Assembly: GCA_026545765.1 (NCBI GenBank)
Contig: CM048841.1
Location: 70,306,217 to 70,370,216 of the forward strand
Direction: 5' to 3'
Source of the DNA: Plantago major
Taxonomy: Eukaryota > Streptophyta > Magnoliopsida > Lamiales > Plantaginaceae
Length of the DNA stretch: 64,000 bases
In this document: positions 11,278-21,885 of the stretch, one piece after another
Layout: the number at the start of each line of letters is the position of its first letter
How positions within the stretch are numbered: the first letter of the stretch is position 1
Translations under genes and position numbers: made by a program
The notes under the pieces: generated by a model
Databases searched by the model: none
Seen by the model: the letters and a program-made list of their open reading frames with translations, nothing else
Told to the model about the DNA's origin: nothing

Positions 11278-13436
11278 ATGGATACGGAAGAGTTTCGATC
11301 GATTCTGTCCAGATCGAGAGCGGATGTGTGGTCTCTGATCGATACGGCAATTCGAGTAGCCGGTACGGACGACGTCGACGAGCTGCGCCGCCGCCGCGAT
11401 AAAATAGTGGAGGCTCTGTACGCGCCAGCTTCTCGAGTATGCGACAACTGCAGCGTCGGTGAAGCTCGAAACGACACCGTTCAGGAGGAGCATCCGCCGT
11501 ATTATCCTGAGTATATTGGAAATGGCGATGATAATGTTATTGACAGCAGTAATGAGGACGAGAAGAAATTTAACGACGCTAGTAAGAATCCATTGACTCC
11601 AGAGTCAAACCACCAGGATTTGAGTGCTGGTGAGGAGGAAGAGGATTTGGATCCATTTGGAGGATTATTCGAAGATGAACAGACTACCATTTTGAATATC
11701 AAGGAGCAACTTGAGGATCCAAACCAGGTTTCTGGTTTGCTTTCGTCTTGTATTGTACTACTTGTTTGGCCGTATGGATTCAATTCAAGTGTTTCGGTCA
11801 CTTTATTTTTGGGCTCATACATCTTTTTGCTCTTGTATGTTGAAGTTGTGTTTTGCTTTGGTTGTAGAGCGAAGATGTTATGGTGGAATTGCTGCAGAAC
11901 TTGGCAGATATGGATATTACGTACCAAGTACTTCAGGTGAAAATTGTTTTAGATTGGATATCAAGTACCAACTTCTTCGAGATTCTGTTTAGGATTGATT
12001 ATCTCTACTTTGTGTGAGTTGTTGCTGAATAACAAGTACTAAGAACTAGTAGTACATTTGCTTTTGTGTAGGACACGGATATAGGACGGAATGTTAACCG
12101 ACTGAGGAAGCATCCGTCGAATGATGTTCGTGTACTGGTGAAGCAGCTTGTCAGGTTTTTTTTTCTGAACATTAGCTCTATTCGGTTGTCGTTGTGCAAA
12201 AAGGTTGGAGTTAGTTCTTTATGATACTGGTGGTGCAGAAAATGGAAGGAAACAGTGGACAAGTGGGTTAATGGGAATGACCTGAATGCGCCGTCAAACA
12301 TAATTGGTATGGTTATGGGCTGTTTCATTGTTTGTCATTCAGATTTCTAGTGTTGTTACTTTGTAGGCTGAGCTAAAGGTAGCTTGCCTTGAATGATAAT
12401 TGAACAGTTCAGATATGAGCTTATACATATTAATACTTGTGGTGATGGTGTTTACAGCTGATGAGGACTCACCCCAGCAGTACAGACCGATAACGGAACA
12501 CGCTGGCCATCACCAGGTGAACTGAAAGTCAATTATGTCAGGTTACACTTTTGGAAAGGAACGAAATTGAAAAGAAGTATTTTGATAAAAGAAACTGTGG
12601 AAGAGTAAGAGAGCTTTTGCTTTGAGACATTGCTGTATATCTCTGAAGAATTTTTCTTTGCAGGTTCCTGACTTTGGTTTCTCCCCAAATCCACGGAGTG
12701 AGTTTTCAACCAAACTTGAACCTTGTTCTGTTGGTGCTGTAGTATGACATTACACTTTTGTATCTGTTTGTTAGATGGGAGTTCAAGTGGAGAACGGAAC
12801 TACCCAGAACATCATATAAAGGCTAAAGCACCTCAAGCCCCACCAAGGACACAAACTCCATCAAGACCGCCAAAAGCTGTTCCTAAAGCTGCCTCTGCTC
12901 CTCTTAGTGTAAGAACTGCTGAGTCTTTTATACGTGGTTCTTCCTCTGAATTTGGGGTGTGGATGCCTTAATCTATCGGTGCCCTTCAGGGGCCTGTCAG
13001 CCTTATAGTCATCATATTTAGAACGATCCACATTTTGTGATTGTTTACTTTTTCCCTATTTCATGTTGGTTACTGGTCTCAATTTTTGGCTTAAATCTGC
13101 GGCACAGATTATCATTGACTGAATGGTACTTTACAGAGAGCCGCAAGCGAGCCTGCCATGGATGATGAGAGGCTAAATTCAGCTAGAAGGAGGCTTCAAG
13201 AGAACTACCAAGAAGCTCAGAATGGTCTGATTCCGAACTTTGGTTTTTTATGTTGTGCATTACTCAGTACTACCGAGTTTCTTTATTGAAGTGGTGTTTG
13301 TTTGCTTTTTCCTATGAAACTTGAAGCCAAAAAGCAAAGGAAAATTCAGGTGATGGATATTCACGAGATTCCCAGACCGAAAAATGGCTTCTTTGGGAAG
13401 AACAGAGGTGGATTTCAGGGAAGGCAACATCGATGA
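11278..13436 (+). CDS. MED26C: MED26-like Mediator subunit (TFIIS N-terminal domain)
   Basis: Nine exons with GT-AG borders keep one frame of 364 codons plus stop: 11278-11727, 11868-11936, 12072-12154, 12239-12306, 12458-12516, 12664-12697, 12775-12908, 13137-13224, 13327-13436. The start ATG gives [18 protein letters not shown], close to the N terminus I recall for Arabidopsis MED26c, which is of similar length. An acidic stretch ends in [13 protein letters not shown] (about residues 123-135). The TFIIS N-terminal helical bundle covers about 151-215, with [20 protein letters not shown] as its core. A Pro-rich linker and a basic C terminus ([27 protein letters not shown]) follow. In plants this group is nuclear and links Mediator to elongating Pol II; the role here is inferred from the family. 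No break is seen. Confidence 0.93.
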
Positions 13437-14443
13437 ATTACTGGTTTGTTCCGGATTGGCCATATTATGGCTCCCAGCAATGTTTCTGCTGAAACTGCTG
13501 ACCAGAAAACAGATCGTTTGGCCCCGGTTACATTTGTCTTGCAGATAAACTTAAGTAAACAAATATAGTCTGTGATTTTTTTAGATAAACCAAATTGTGT
13601 TTAATGCTTCCAGACTGACTTCACTACCTATACGAGGCTTGATCAGAGATGAATTTGGACTTTATTGGAGTATTATAATTTACAATCACCCGTACTCAAA
13701 TTTTGGAGCATATAATTTCTGTCCTAAATTCACTGCTTCATGAAAACAATTTGATGCTCAAGAATCTTATATAATCAAATAACATGATCTTATCAAGTGG
13801 ATGGCGTCGTGTAATGTGCTTTAAAGTTTCTTTAACTAGTTTCATAAGGTCGCATAAATAAATTATTTTGACCTAATAATTTAACACTTCTACAGTTCTA
13901 CTTCGGCTAGAAGAACACAATCATTTTCAATATTTCTTAATTGATTTGGAAACTAGGACAACTCAAGCCTATAATAGAACTTGCTCAAAAGAAGCAATGT
14001 GTAATGAATACTTAACGTGATTCTGATCAGCGGCGGACAACAAAGAAAATAGTAACCTCGACTGAGAATCTTGGTAGCTGGTTGGACTCGTGGTACTTGA
14101 TGAAGTAGCTTATAAGCTGGTTGATTTTGTTAAAGGTGTTTAATAAATTAATTAACTGATAAATTAGCTCATTTGCTAATTATAATAAAAATAAACAATT
14201 CACATTAGCTTATTATTTTGATAATCAATCTAGACAAGATTATTATTTCATCTAACTTATATGCTCTTAAATATATGTTTACGTAACATGCTTATTTTGG
14301 AGATAAGTCCTTCAAGATTATAAGTTAATTGATAATCTAGTACAAAACAGAGCCTATCAATTGTTGTTACGAAAGTTTTAGAATATCTTAACGCGTGTGA
14401 ATTGAATCCAATGATTATTTGCCCTGATACTCGTTAAATCCTA
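13437..14443. other. 3' region of the MED26-like gene and spacer
   Basis: Probably the 3' untranslated region (to about 13750) followed by AT-rich spacer. No second gene or RNA is visible. Confidence 0.5.
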
Positions 14444-14779
14444 TTTCCTCCGTTCCGAAAATAACTTCACCTTTGCTTTATTGGTCAACAAAATAAGGAT
14501 ATTGGTTGACTTGAATAGAAAAATAATAAAGAATGAATAAAAAGTGATGGTGGGTTGTTAAAGTAGCAATTTGAGTACTCTGCAATTTGAGTATTATTTA
14601 AATGATGAAGAAAGAATAAATAATGAATAAAGTAGAGATATAGGGTTGGTAAGGTTGTAAATATGAGCGTTTTATGTGGGTATTAGTTGAGTGAGGTATA
14701 AGTTAAGATTACCAAAATGAAAATGGGATGATTATTGTGTAACGATTAAAATGGGAAGCTTGTCATGGGACGAAAGAAG
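14444..14779. mobile_element. Stowaway-like MITE, 336 bp
   Basis: The left end TTTCCTCCGTTCCGAAAATAA pairs with the right end, whose complement reads CTTCTTTCGTCCCATGACAA. TA lies on both sides (14442-14443 and 14780-14781). A CTCCCTCCGTTCC-type terminus with TA duplication is the mark of Stowaway MITEs (Tc1/mariner type). It is non-coding. Confidence 0.75.
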
Positions 14780-14781
14780 TA

Positions 14782-15697
14782 CATCACTACTGCAGTCACT
14801 ATGAGTTTAACTACTCATGGACATAATAAATGCATATAATATTCTATAAAGATGTAATCTAACCTCCAAATGTATTGCTTTGAAGCAATTACTAACCAAT
14901 TTGAAAGTATTCAGTTGCACGATAAATTGCATAGGAAAGTACATACCTTGGAACCGTACAATGGGGCTAAGCTAACATATCACCTGGAAATCAGCCCCAA
15001 TAACCACGTAGTCTAAAAGGTCGGACCTCGACCCACAAGGGAACGGGACGTTACAGTATCATAAATTATTAAAAAAATTGTATTAATAAATTTGGGATTA
15101 TACAATTTCTACTTATTTTGTGAACATATTTTAGGAATTTGAATTGCAATGAAGTTCCCAAAACGCACTATATGAATTATTGATTTATTGGTCCCCTTTC
15201 CGACTCGCTTTTGCTCAATAATTCAGGGTGACCAACCTCCCATGGGAAGGAAAAATGGAAAATGACAATTAATACCACCAATTTTTATAAAAAAATTCTA
15301 TTACACAAGTACTATTCTACATTCCACCATAATTAATTTTTAATAATAAATTAGTCTTAAAATATAATAATTTAATATTTAATAAAATTATATCATTAAT
15401 ATTACTAGTGTAAATTTTTATTTATACTTTTATTATAATATTTTAAAATTATTTTGTGGTAAAAATTTATTAACAGTTGAGTTGTTAAAATCAAATTGAA
15501 AACATAAAAAAAGGGAGGGAGTATTAGTCAACACTGAACAGCAGAAGCAAAAGAAGCAAAATCAAAATCAGACACTCTCTACTCTAGCTAGCTTTTTTTT
15601 ATTTATTTTTTGAGAATCACACTCTAGCTAGCTTAGCTAACATAATTATTCTAAGTTGTAACAAGTGTTGTGTACCAAAAGTGAAATCAGAGTAACA
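14782..15697. other. Upstream region of the dehydrogenase gene
   Basis: AT-rich spacer. A Stowaway-like end (GGGAGGGAGTATTA) lies at 15513-15526 with no clear partner. An imperfect duplication of ACTCTAGCTAGCTT (15582-15595 and 15621-15634) falls in the probable leader just before the ATG. No TATA box is assigned. Confidence 0.4.
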
Positions 15698-18011
15698 ATG
15701 GCGGAATCAACCCAAGTCAGGCAGCAAGCTTTCGGCTGGGCTGCAAGAGATTCTTCCGGCCATCTCTCTCCTTTCGACTTCTCCCGCAGGTAATTATCTA
15801 ATGTGATTATACAGCCATTTACCTTACGCCTACCTACAGTGAAGCAAATTTGTTTGGGATGAATGCTTCGCTTAATGAATTACTACTAGTAGTTAAGGAT
15901 GACTGTTGTTATGGTGTACAGTGTACTGTATATATTTTATAGTTGCTGCTGCTTTGTTTATGTAGTATATTTCGACTGATTAAATGCTTAATTATAAGTT
16001 TATAACCATACATCATGATTCATGAATGAACAAATCACCAGATGTGTGTTAGTTATATAGTAGATGTTTCGAATAGTTGACAATTATTTGTACAAATGAC
16101 AGGGAGAATGGAGTGGATGATGTGACCATCAAAATACTCTACTGCGGAGTTTGCCACTCCGACTTGCATAGTGTCAACAATGATTGGGGATTCACAACTT
16201 ACCCCTTTGTGCCAGGGTATATACTATATACATATTGCCCCTCATGTTCTAAAACACTGAACTAGTACTAAAATCTCTCTCAAAGTCATACATGTCAATG
16301 ATTAATTACTTCAGTTATGTTTTTGTGCTGCATTCGTTGTCTGCAGACATGAAATGGTTGGCATTGTCACTAAAACCGGAGATAACGTTCAGAATTTCAA
16401 GGCTGGTGACAGGGTTGGTGTTGGAGTGCTAGTGGGATCTTGTAAGACGTGTGATGCATGTGAAGAAGATCTGGAGAACTACTGTGACAAAGTGGTACAT
16501 ACATACCACTCCAAGGATAAAGATGGCAAGCCCAACTATGGTGGTTATTCTGACATAATTGTTGTTGACCACCATTTCGTGCTTCGTTTCCCAGATGGCG
16601 TACCTTTAGATGCTGGTGCACCGTTACTGTGCGCAGGGATCACAGTTTACAGCCCAATGAAGTATTATGGAATGACTGAGCCTGGAAAGCATTTGGGTGT
16701 GGCGGGACTTGGTGGACTAGGCCATGTTGCTGTGAAGTTTGGTAAGGCCTTTGGGTTGAAAGTTACTGTCATAAGTACTTCTCCGGGTAAACAAGCTGAA
16801 GCCATCAACAGGCTCGGGGCTGATGCTTTCGTTGTTACTTCTGATCCTGATCAGTTGCAAGTAAGAAACCATATTTTCCGTGTTACTTCTGATCTTGATT
16901 GCTTGAAGATAACCAAGTATATTTACCTTGTCATGTCTGATCCGTTCAAGCTAAGAAAGTATATTTGTAAAAAGTAAATTTGTATTTTATAGATATATAG
17001 ATTGGTATTATAAGTATCAGTTTGATGGATGCATTTAAGCTACCTATGTGGTTTTTGAAGCGACCATCAATCAAAGTTGATATTGTTCTCATATAGTGTT
17101 TCCCAAAGCTTGTTTAGATAGCTTATGAGCTTTTATTGCGTAACAAGCCATGCTTAATTCTGATTGCCGATGGTGCTTACGAGTTGTGGCTTCTCGGTTG
17201 CTATTTTACCATTACAGGCTTATATCACTGTCTGCCTTGACAGCCATCTTAACTATTTAAACAAGAAAGGATTGAGAACACTGAGACCAAAGAGAAAGAG
17301 TTGATGTATGCTTATATGTCACTGTTTGAAAGGATACATGTGAGTATGTGACTGAGGATTTATTTGATCTGATTTATTTATTATGTTCTTTTTTTCCCTT
17401 CCAGGCTGCTAAGGGCACAATGGATTTTATCATCGATACCATTTCTGCAGTTCATGCCTTGGCCCCATTGCTTGGACTGTTAAAGAGGAACGGGAAACTT
17501 GTTACTGTTGGATTGCCTGATAAACCACTGGAGCTACCTGTATTCCCTCTAGTTGGAGGTAAGAAGAAACCTGCCTTCTGTTACATCTAATCATCCATTG
17601 ATAGTAATCTCAACTTTAGCAAGTTTGAATGACTCTTTAATAATCCATCGATAAACAGCTGGTTAGAAACTTACCATCCTCCTGTACTACTTTATAATCT
17701 GAATACTGAGTATACCTTCTTATCAAGTTAATTTGAACGACTCTTTCATCAAGTTGTGGACTTCTTGTAGTATGGATGATGACTAGTTCATTCATCTGTG
17801 TCTTATAGGGCGGAAGCTAGTTGGTGGGAGTGACGTTGGAGGCATAAAAGAGACGCAAGAGATGCTTGACTTCTGTGCAAAGCATGGCATTGCTGCTGAT
17901 ATTGAATTGATCAACATGGATTATATTAACACAGCAATGGAGCGACTTGCCAAATCTGATATCAAGTACCGATTTGTGATCGATGTCGCGAACTCCCTGG
18001 CAAGTAAATAG
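15698..18011 (+). CDS. Zinc alcohol dehydrogenase, CAD / 8-hydroxygeraniol dehydrogenase type
   Basis: Five exons (15698-15789, 16103-16216, 16347-16860, 17405-17558, 17809-18011) give 358 residues, the usual length for plant cinnamyl-alcohol-dehydrogenase-like proteins. Catalytic zinc ligands are Cys48 (GVCHSDLH), His70-Glu71 (PGHE) and Cys164. The structural zinc site is Cys101, 104, 107 and 115 ([15 protein letters not shown]). The nucleotide-binding GLGGLG is at 189-194. The C terminus ends in the family motif [11 protein letters not shown]. These cytosolic enzymes interconvert alcohols and aldehydes with NADP(H). The group holds mannitol dehydrogenase-like, 8-hydroxygeraniol dehydrogenase-like and sinapyl/cinnamyl enzymes, and sequence reading alone cannot choose the substrate. 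All key residues are present and no break is seen. Confidence 0.93.
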
Positions 18012-18280
18012 GTGCGAATGCATTCTTCAGCTGTTTCATAAGTTCCCCTCGACCGGAACCTATAGTACTGACCAGACGTTTGCTTGCTTTAAGTCTTCAG
18101 CTTAATTTAATTGAACTGAACAACCTTGATGTTGCTTTGTCATTGTGTATGTGTTTGTTGAACCCAAATTAAATGAAGGTGATGCATCAGCAGCGAGTAG
18201 CTCTTATGCAAGTTTAATTGTTGATTAAGAATCCGCTTAGGCTATTGGGGCCGGCGAATGTGTGTTGAGCTAATTAATTT
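18012..18280. other. 3' region of the dehydrogenase gene
   Basis: Probable 3' untranslated region with T-rich stretches, then a short spacer to the U6 promoter. Nothing else is seen. Confidence 0.5.
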
Positions 18281-18291
18281 GTCCCACATCG
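18281..18291 (+). promoter_or_regulatory. Upstream sequence element (USE) of U6
   Basis: GTCCCACATCG matches the plant snRNA USE (RTCCCACATCG) exactly. It lies 66 bases before the U6 start. Confidence 0.95.
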
Positions 18292-18315
18292 GATACTTAG
18301 CGTATATAATAATCC

Positions 18316-18323
18316 TTTATATC
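18316..18323 (+). promoter_or_regulatory. TATA box of U6
   Basis: TTTATATC lies 31 bases before the RNA start and 24 bases after the USE. In plants this closer USE-TATA spacing directs Pol III; Pol II snRNA genes have about one more helical turn. Confidence 0.88.
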
Positions 18324-18346
18324 TCATTAGCATATCTAAATGGTTT

Positions 18347-18366
18347 GTCCCTTCGGGGACATTCGA

Positions 18367-18398
<32 letters not shown>

Positions 18399-18448
18399 GG
18401 CCCCTGCGCAAGGATGACACGCACAAATCGAGAAATGGTCCAAATTTT
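18347..18448 (+). ncRNA. U6: U6 spliceosomal snRNA
   Basis: The 102-base sequence begins with the GTCCCTTCGGGGAC 5' stem-loop. It contains the ACAGAGA box (18382-18388), which pairs with the 5' splice site, and the AGC triad (18394-18396), and ends in GGTCCAAATTTT. From memory it differs from Arabidopsis U6 at about one base (CATTCGATA for CATCCGATA). U6 RNA forms the catalytic centre of the spliceosome with U2. USE, TATA box and T-run terminator are all in place, so this looks like a working gene and not one of the common promoterless U6 pseudogenes. Confidence 0.96.
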
Positions 18449-18451
18449 TTT
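18445..18451 (+). terminator. Pol III T-run terminator of U6
   Basis: Seven T residues at the 3' end of U6 form the standard Pol III stop. Confidence 0.9.
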
Positions 18452-18796
18452 CCAAATCTCACATGCGGAGTACTTTTGAAGTGACTGTGAACATTTCTTC
18501 TCAATCTCATAAGCCAATAACTTTTGATTAGGTTCCTAATAAAAATATTGACATGGATTGCCAAATGTAGGTGTTAAACGTAAAAAGAATCACAAAAGTC
18601 CCTTAGTAGTATATATGTAGGTGAAGGTCTTCCATATGAAACACTCCATCCAAGGAAAAATGTGTTGTTTACCCTTTAACAACTTGGAGTATAAATTATT
18701 CTTAGATTACATCAAAAAATTTCTATATAGTTATATAAAATATTAATTTTATAAAATATTTTTTTGTTGAAAATTAAAAGTAATATGGTCAAATCT
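18452..18796. other. Spacer after U6
   Basis: AT-rich; no gene or RNA is seen. Reading frames on the minus strand across U6 are chance. Confidence 0.5.
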
Positions 18797-19014
18797 ACTC
18801 CCTCCGTTCCGGAGAACTTTACTACATTAGGATTAGCGCGCAGTTTTATGCGAAAAGTTAAAGTAATGATAGAATATAAAAAAGTTGATAAAAAGTGTAC
18901 TCTTAATGGCAAATTGTGTAATTTGAGTGTAAAGTTGAGATTATTTCTATATTATATTATTATTTTAATTTTTTACATAAAACTGCACGCTAACTATAAT
19001 ATATGAAGTTCTTG
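18797..19014. mobile_element. Stowaway-like MITE
   Basis: Left end CTCCCTCCGTTCCGGAGAAC. An inverted match joins TTAGCGCGCAGTTTTATGCG (left) to CATAAAACTGCACGCTAA (right), and the right end reads GAAGTTCTTGAG. The right boundary is approximate. Confidence 0.6.
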
Positions 19015-19221
19015 AGATTGTGTTAACTCGTTCAAACGAAAACACGGTACAAGATGTACTACTCCATAACTTCAGTCTGTGCTTCTCAAAAAAAACACTT
19101 CAGTATGTGGATTGAAAGTTGGTTCAAATAGTGATAACATAGAAAAGGCGCGATAATAGTTAACTTTATCCCCAAATCAAACTCCAATTAACCGTCTCTG
19201 AAACTCAAGGCCTGAGTTGCC

Positions 19222-20109
19222 ATGGCAGTTACCTTCTCCTCCTCCTCCACCCTCTTCCTCATCCTATTCCTCCTCCACATCGCCACCAATATCTCCACCG
19301 CAACTACCTCCTCTCACGAGGAACTTGAAACAGCACTACGATCTCTCCACAGCCATGGCTACAGACTCTTCACCAACGCCATCACCACCTCCGAAATCAA
19401 ATTCCAGCTCCTCTCCTCCACCACCACCGCCGCCGCACCGCAATTCACTCTCTTCGCTCCACGCGACGGTCCGATCTACGACCTGGACATGACGGCTGAC
19501 GCCACAGACTACGTCACTACTCTCCGCTACCACGTCATCCCCAATCGCCGTCTCACATTCTCCGATCTCCAAAACCTCACATCTCCCTTCCTGTCGACTC
19601 TCCTCCCTCACATCTCTATTCTCATCGGAAAGACATTTGGAGGCGATTCTCGGCGAATCGTTGGTGTGATGGTGAACGGAGCCAGGATTTCGCATCCGGA
19701 TCTTTTCATCGGGCCCAACCTTGTTGTTCATGGAATTACTGGAATTCTCTCCACTGATTTCAGCTTACAACATGAGGATTTGATTGAGGCCGGGTCGGGT
19801 CATTTCTCGCCCGCTGGATCTCCCCAGCCAGTAGAAGCTGTGTCTCCAATGTCAAATCATTCTGGTTCTAGTAATTCTTCAGTAGCGGCCCCGGTTGCTC
19901 CGATTAGTCGGAATGTTCCTGTGAATATGTCTCCTGGCGGAGGACAACGTAATGTAAATAACAAGGCTCCAGTTACTCGGAACATTCCGGTGAAGAAATC
20001 ACCAGCTGGTCGACAACAGAATGTGAATAGGCGACCACGTCGGAGGGGTCATGGTCAGGTTCGCAGTCAACGGAGGCACAGGCAGCAACCAAGGAATCAT
20101 GAGCTTTAG
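19222..20109 (+). CDS. Secreted fasciclin-like (FAS1) protein, FLA19/20/21-like
   Basis: One exon encodes 295 residues, with a good plant start context (GCCATGGCA). Residues 1 to about 27 form a signal peptide (LFLILFLLHIATNIS). A single FAS1 domain covers about 30-182, including FTLFAPRDGPIYDLD, LRYHVIPNRRLT and VVHGITGILSTDF. The remaining tail is Ser/Pro/Asn-rich and contains a 23-residue unit twice (226-248 and 249-271, starting APISRNVPV and APVTRNIPV), then a strongly basic end (RRPRRRGHGQVRSQRR). FAS1 proteins act in cell wall or matrix adhesion. I see no hydrophobic GPI-anchor signal at the C terminus, so it may be soluble or wall-bound. Proline-rich or minus-strand frames across this gene are shadows. 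Confidence 0.9.
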   Translation: MAVTFSSSSTLFLILFLLHIATNISTATTSSHEELETALRSLHSHGYRLFTNAITTSEIKFQLLSSTTTAAAPQFTLFAPRDGPIYDLDMTADATDYVTTLRYHVIPNRRLTFSDLQNLTSPFLSTLLPHISILIGKTFGGDSRRIVGVMVNGARISHPDLFIGPNLVVHGITGILSTDFSLQHEDLIEAGSGHFSPAGSPQPVEAVSPMSNHSGSSNSSVAAPVAPISRNVPVNMSPGGGQRNVNNKAPVTRNIPVKKSPAGRQQNVNRRPRRRGHGQVRSQRRHRQQPRNHEL

Positions 20110-21063
20110 GTAATTCATTTGCATGTTGATTTTGGAAGAGAACTTTCTTTGCAATATAGAATTGGTTTAGGCTGATATGATGAGTTGTAGAAATATGGCA
20201 ATTACAGAATTTTGATCCAAATAAAGGAACAGGCCATTCTCTGTGCATTTCTGTAAAGTGTAAACTGCAATACACCTTTCTTGAATAAGTGCTTCTGTTA
20301 TCTCATACTACCTTTTGATGAGTATGATTTACATTCAATTGAATTCATCCCATAAGTAATTGCATACGGTTTATCAGATGATTTCGTCTCTTTAAGTACA
20401 TCTGTGTACCTATTCTTCCAAGTACATATTCAGTGTAGCTTTAGCTAATTCTGGTGTTCCTGCTCGCACCAGCTCGTTTTACTAGCATCACTCTATCTGA
20501 GTTGGATTGAAAATTGCTGCGTGGATTCTAATAGCCTCGGACTGAAAATGTGTATGGAGAACTGTCAATTCTTACCAATATGTCCAATAGTTGATATACA
20601 ATAGCGAATACTATACTCTTTACTTCGGCAACTGGGTGTAGGCCGATTATGAATTTGTAGGCTGTTGCAGATGAAATTTGGATAGATGCAACATACAGTT
20701 CTTTCTCAATTATGCATCTTGCCAGAATGGGTGTACAAGCTTTGGCAGGTCATCGTGTGATTCTACATTGCTCAGGACAAGAACCACATCCTGAGGTTGA
20801 CTCATAATCATGATAGAAGTTCAATTGATGAAGAAACCAATTCATCTTTCAACTGTGAAAACTAAGCTGTCCAACACTTCAAAAATCTCAACACGCAAGA
20901 ATTTGATATGCTCGAAATCTTACATAATTTTATTGCTGTTTTTTGTATCTTTGTAACTGCCATGAGTACAAAATGAATCAATATGTCATTTGTTGCAGAT
21001 TTGATTTTTGTAATCAAAGCAATTATGTTTGTGGAGTTACAAATCTCTTGAACAACCAAAATA
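20110..21063. other. 3' region of the FAS1 gene and spacer
   Basis: Probable 3' untranslated region to about 20300, then spacer without a supportable gene, RNA or repeat. Confidence 0.5.
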
Positions 21064-21885
21064 GGGAAAATTACGTTTGTTACCCCTTAAATTTGGGCCA
21101 ATTACAATTTAGTCCCTTCTATTCAAACAATTACAGATATACCCAAAAACCTGATTTTTGAGTTGACCAGAAATAAAATAAATGGAAAAAAAAATTAGTT
21201 GGACTTGGTTGCAATTTACAATCTTCAATTTACATCACATTGGACTCTAATGTTTTATAAATTACAACAATGACTCAATATTATTGTAAATTAAACCCCA
21301 ATAAAATTTATTTTCAAAATATACCCAATTTTTTTTTCTTCTTCCTCCTCCATCTTCTTCTTCCTTCTTCAAAAAAGCTCTGATTGGAGCTGTGAATAGC
21401 TCCGATCAGAGCTATTATATACAACTCCGGGGAGGAGCTATAAACAGCTCCTCGCCGGAGTTGTATATAATAGCTCCGATCGGAGCTTTTTTGAAGAAGG
21501 AAGAAGAAGATGGAGGAGGAGGGAGGAAGAAGAAGATGAGGAGGGAGGAAGAATAAGTTGACCGGGATTGGATGTGGTGGTTAGAAGTGGTGGTGGAAGA
21601 TGGTGGTTGGAGGTGGTGGAAGATGGTGGGTAGTAAATTTGAAGAATAAAAAATGTTAGGGTTTGTTTGCGAGTGTTAAAAATATTTTGGGGTTTATTTT
21701 GCAATAAGGGAGAATTATTGAATTATAAAGAAATGATGAAATGGGTGAAAAAGTTGACTTTGGACTTATCTGTAATTACATTTGTTTTCGTTTGTAAAAA
21801 ATGGGTGTTTCTGCAATTGTTTGAATAGAAGGGACTAAAGTGACAAGAGGTCAAATTGCAGGGGGTGGTATATGTAATTTTTCCC
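21064..21885. mobile_element. Foldback MITE with long central hairpin
   Basis: Ends GGGAAAATTAC (21064) and GTAATTTTTCCC (to 21885) are inverted. The block GTCCCTTCTATTCAAACAATT (first 20 bases counted) follows the left end and recurs inverted near the right end. The centre (about 21341-21520) folds into a long stem: CTTCTTCCTTCTTC, AAAAAAGCTC and GCTATTATATACAACTCCGG pair with their complements across a small inner hairpin (GGAGGAGCT...AGCTCCTC). One arm carries an extra repeat of about 22 bases. There is no convincing coding sequence. The target duplication is unclear. Confidence 0.7.

Noticed and set aside
14960-15060. tRNA-like or LTR-like GC-rich patch
   Set aside because: No cloverleaf, Pol III box A/B pair or repeat partner could be found by eye.
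18274-18564. Minus-strand frame of 96 codons
   Set aside because: It runs across the U6 gene and its promoter, which explain the sequence fully.
19217-19731. Proline-rich + frame and Gly/Glu-rich - frame
   Set aside because: These are shadows of the FAS1 gene, caused by its C-rich codon use.
20700-20830. Exon-like stretch after the FAS1 gene
   Set aside because: No frame of useful length and no family resemblance.
21438-21704. Ser/Pro-rich minus-strand frame
   Set aside because: Low-complexity translation of the GAA/TTC-rich arms of the foldback MITE.
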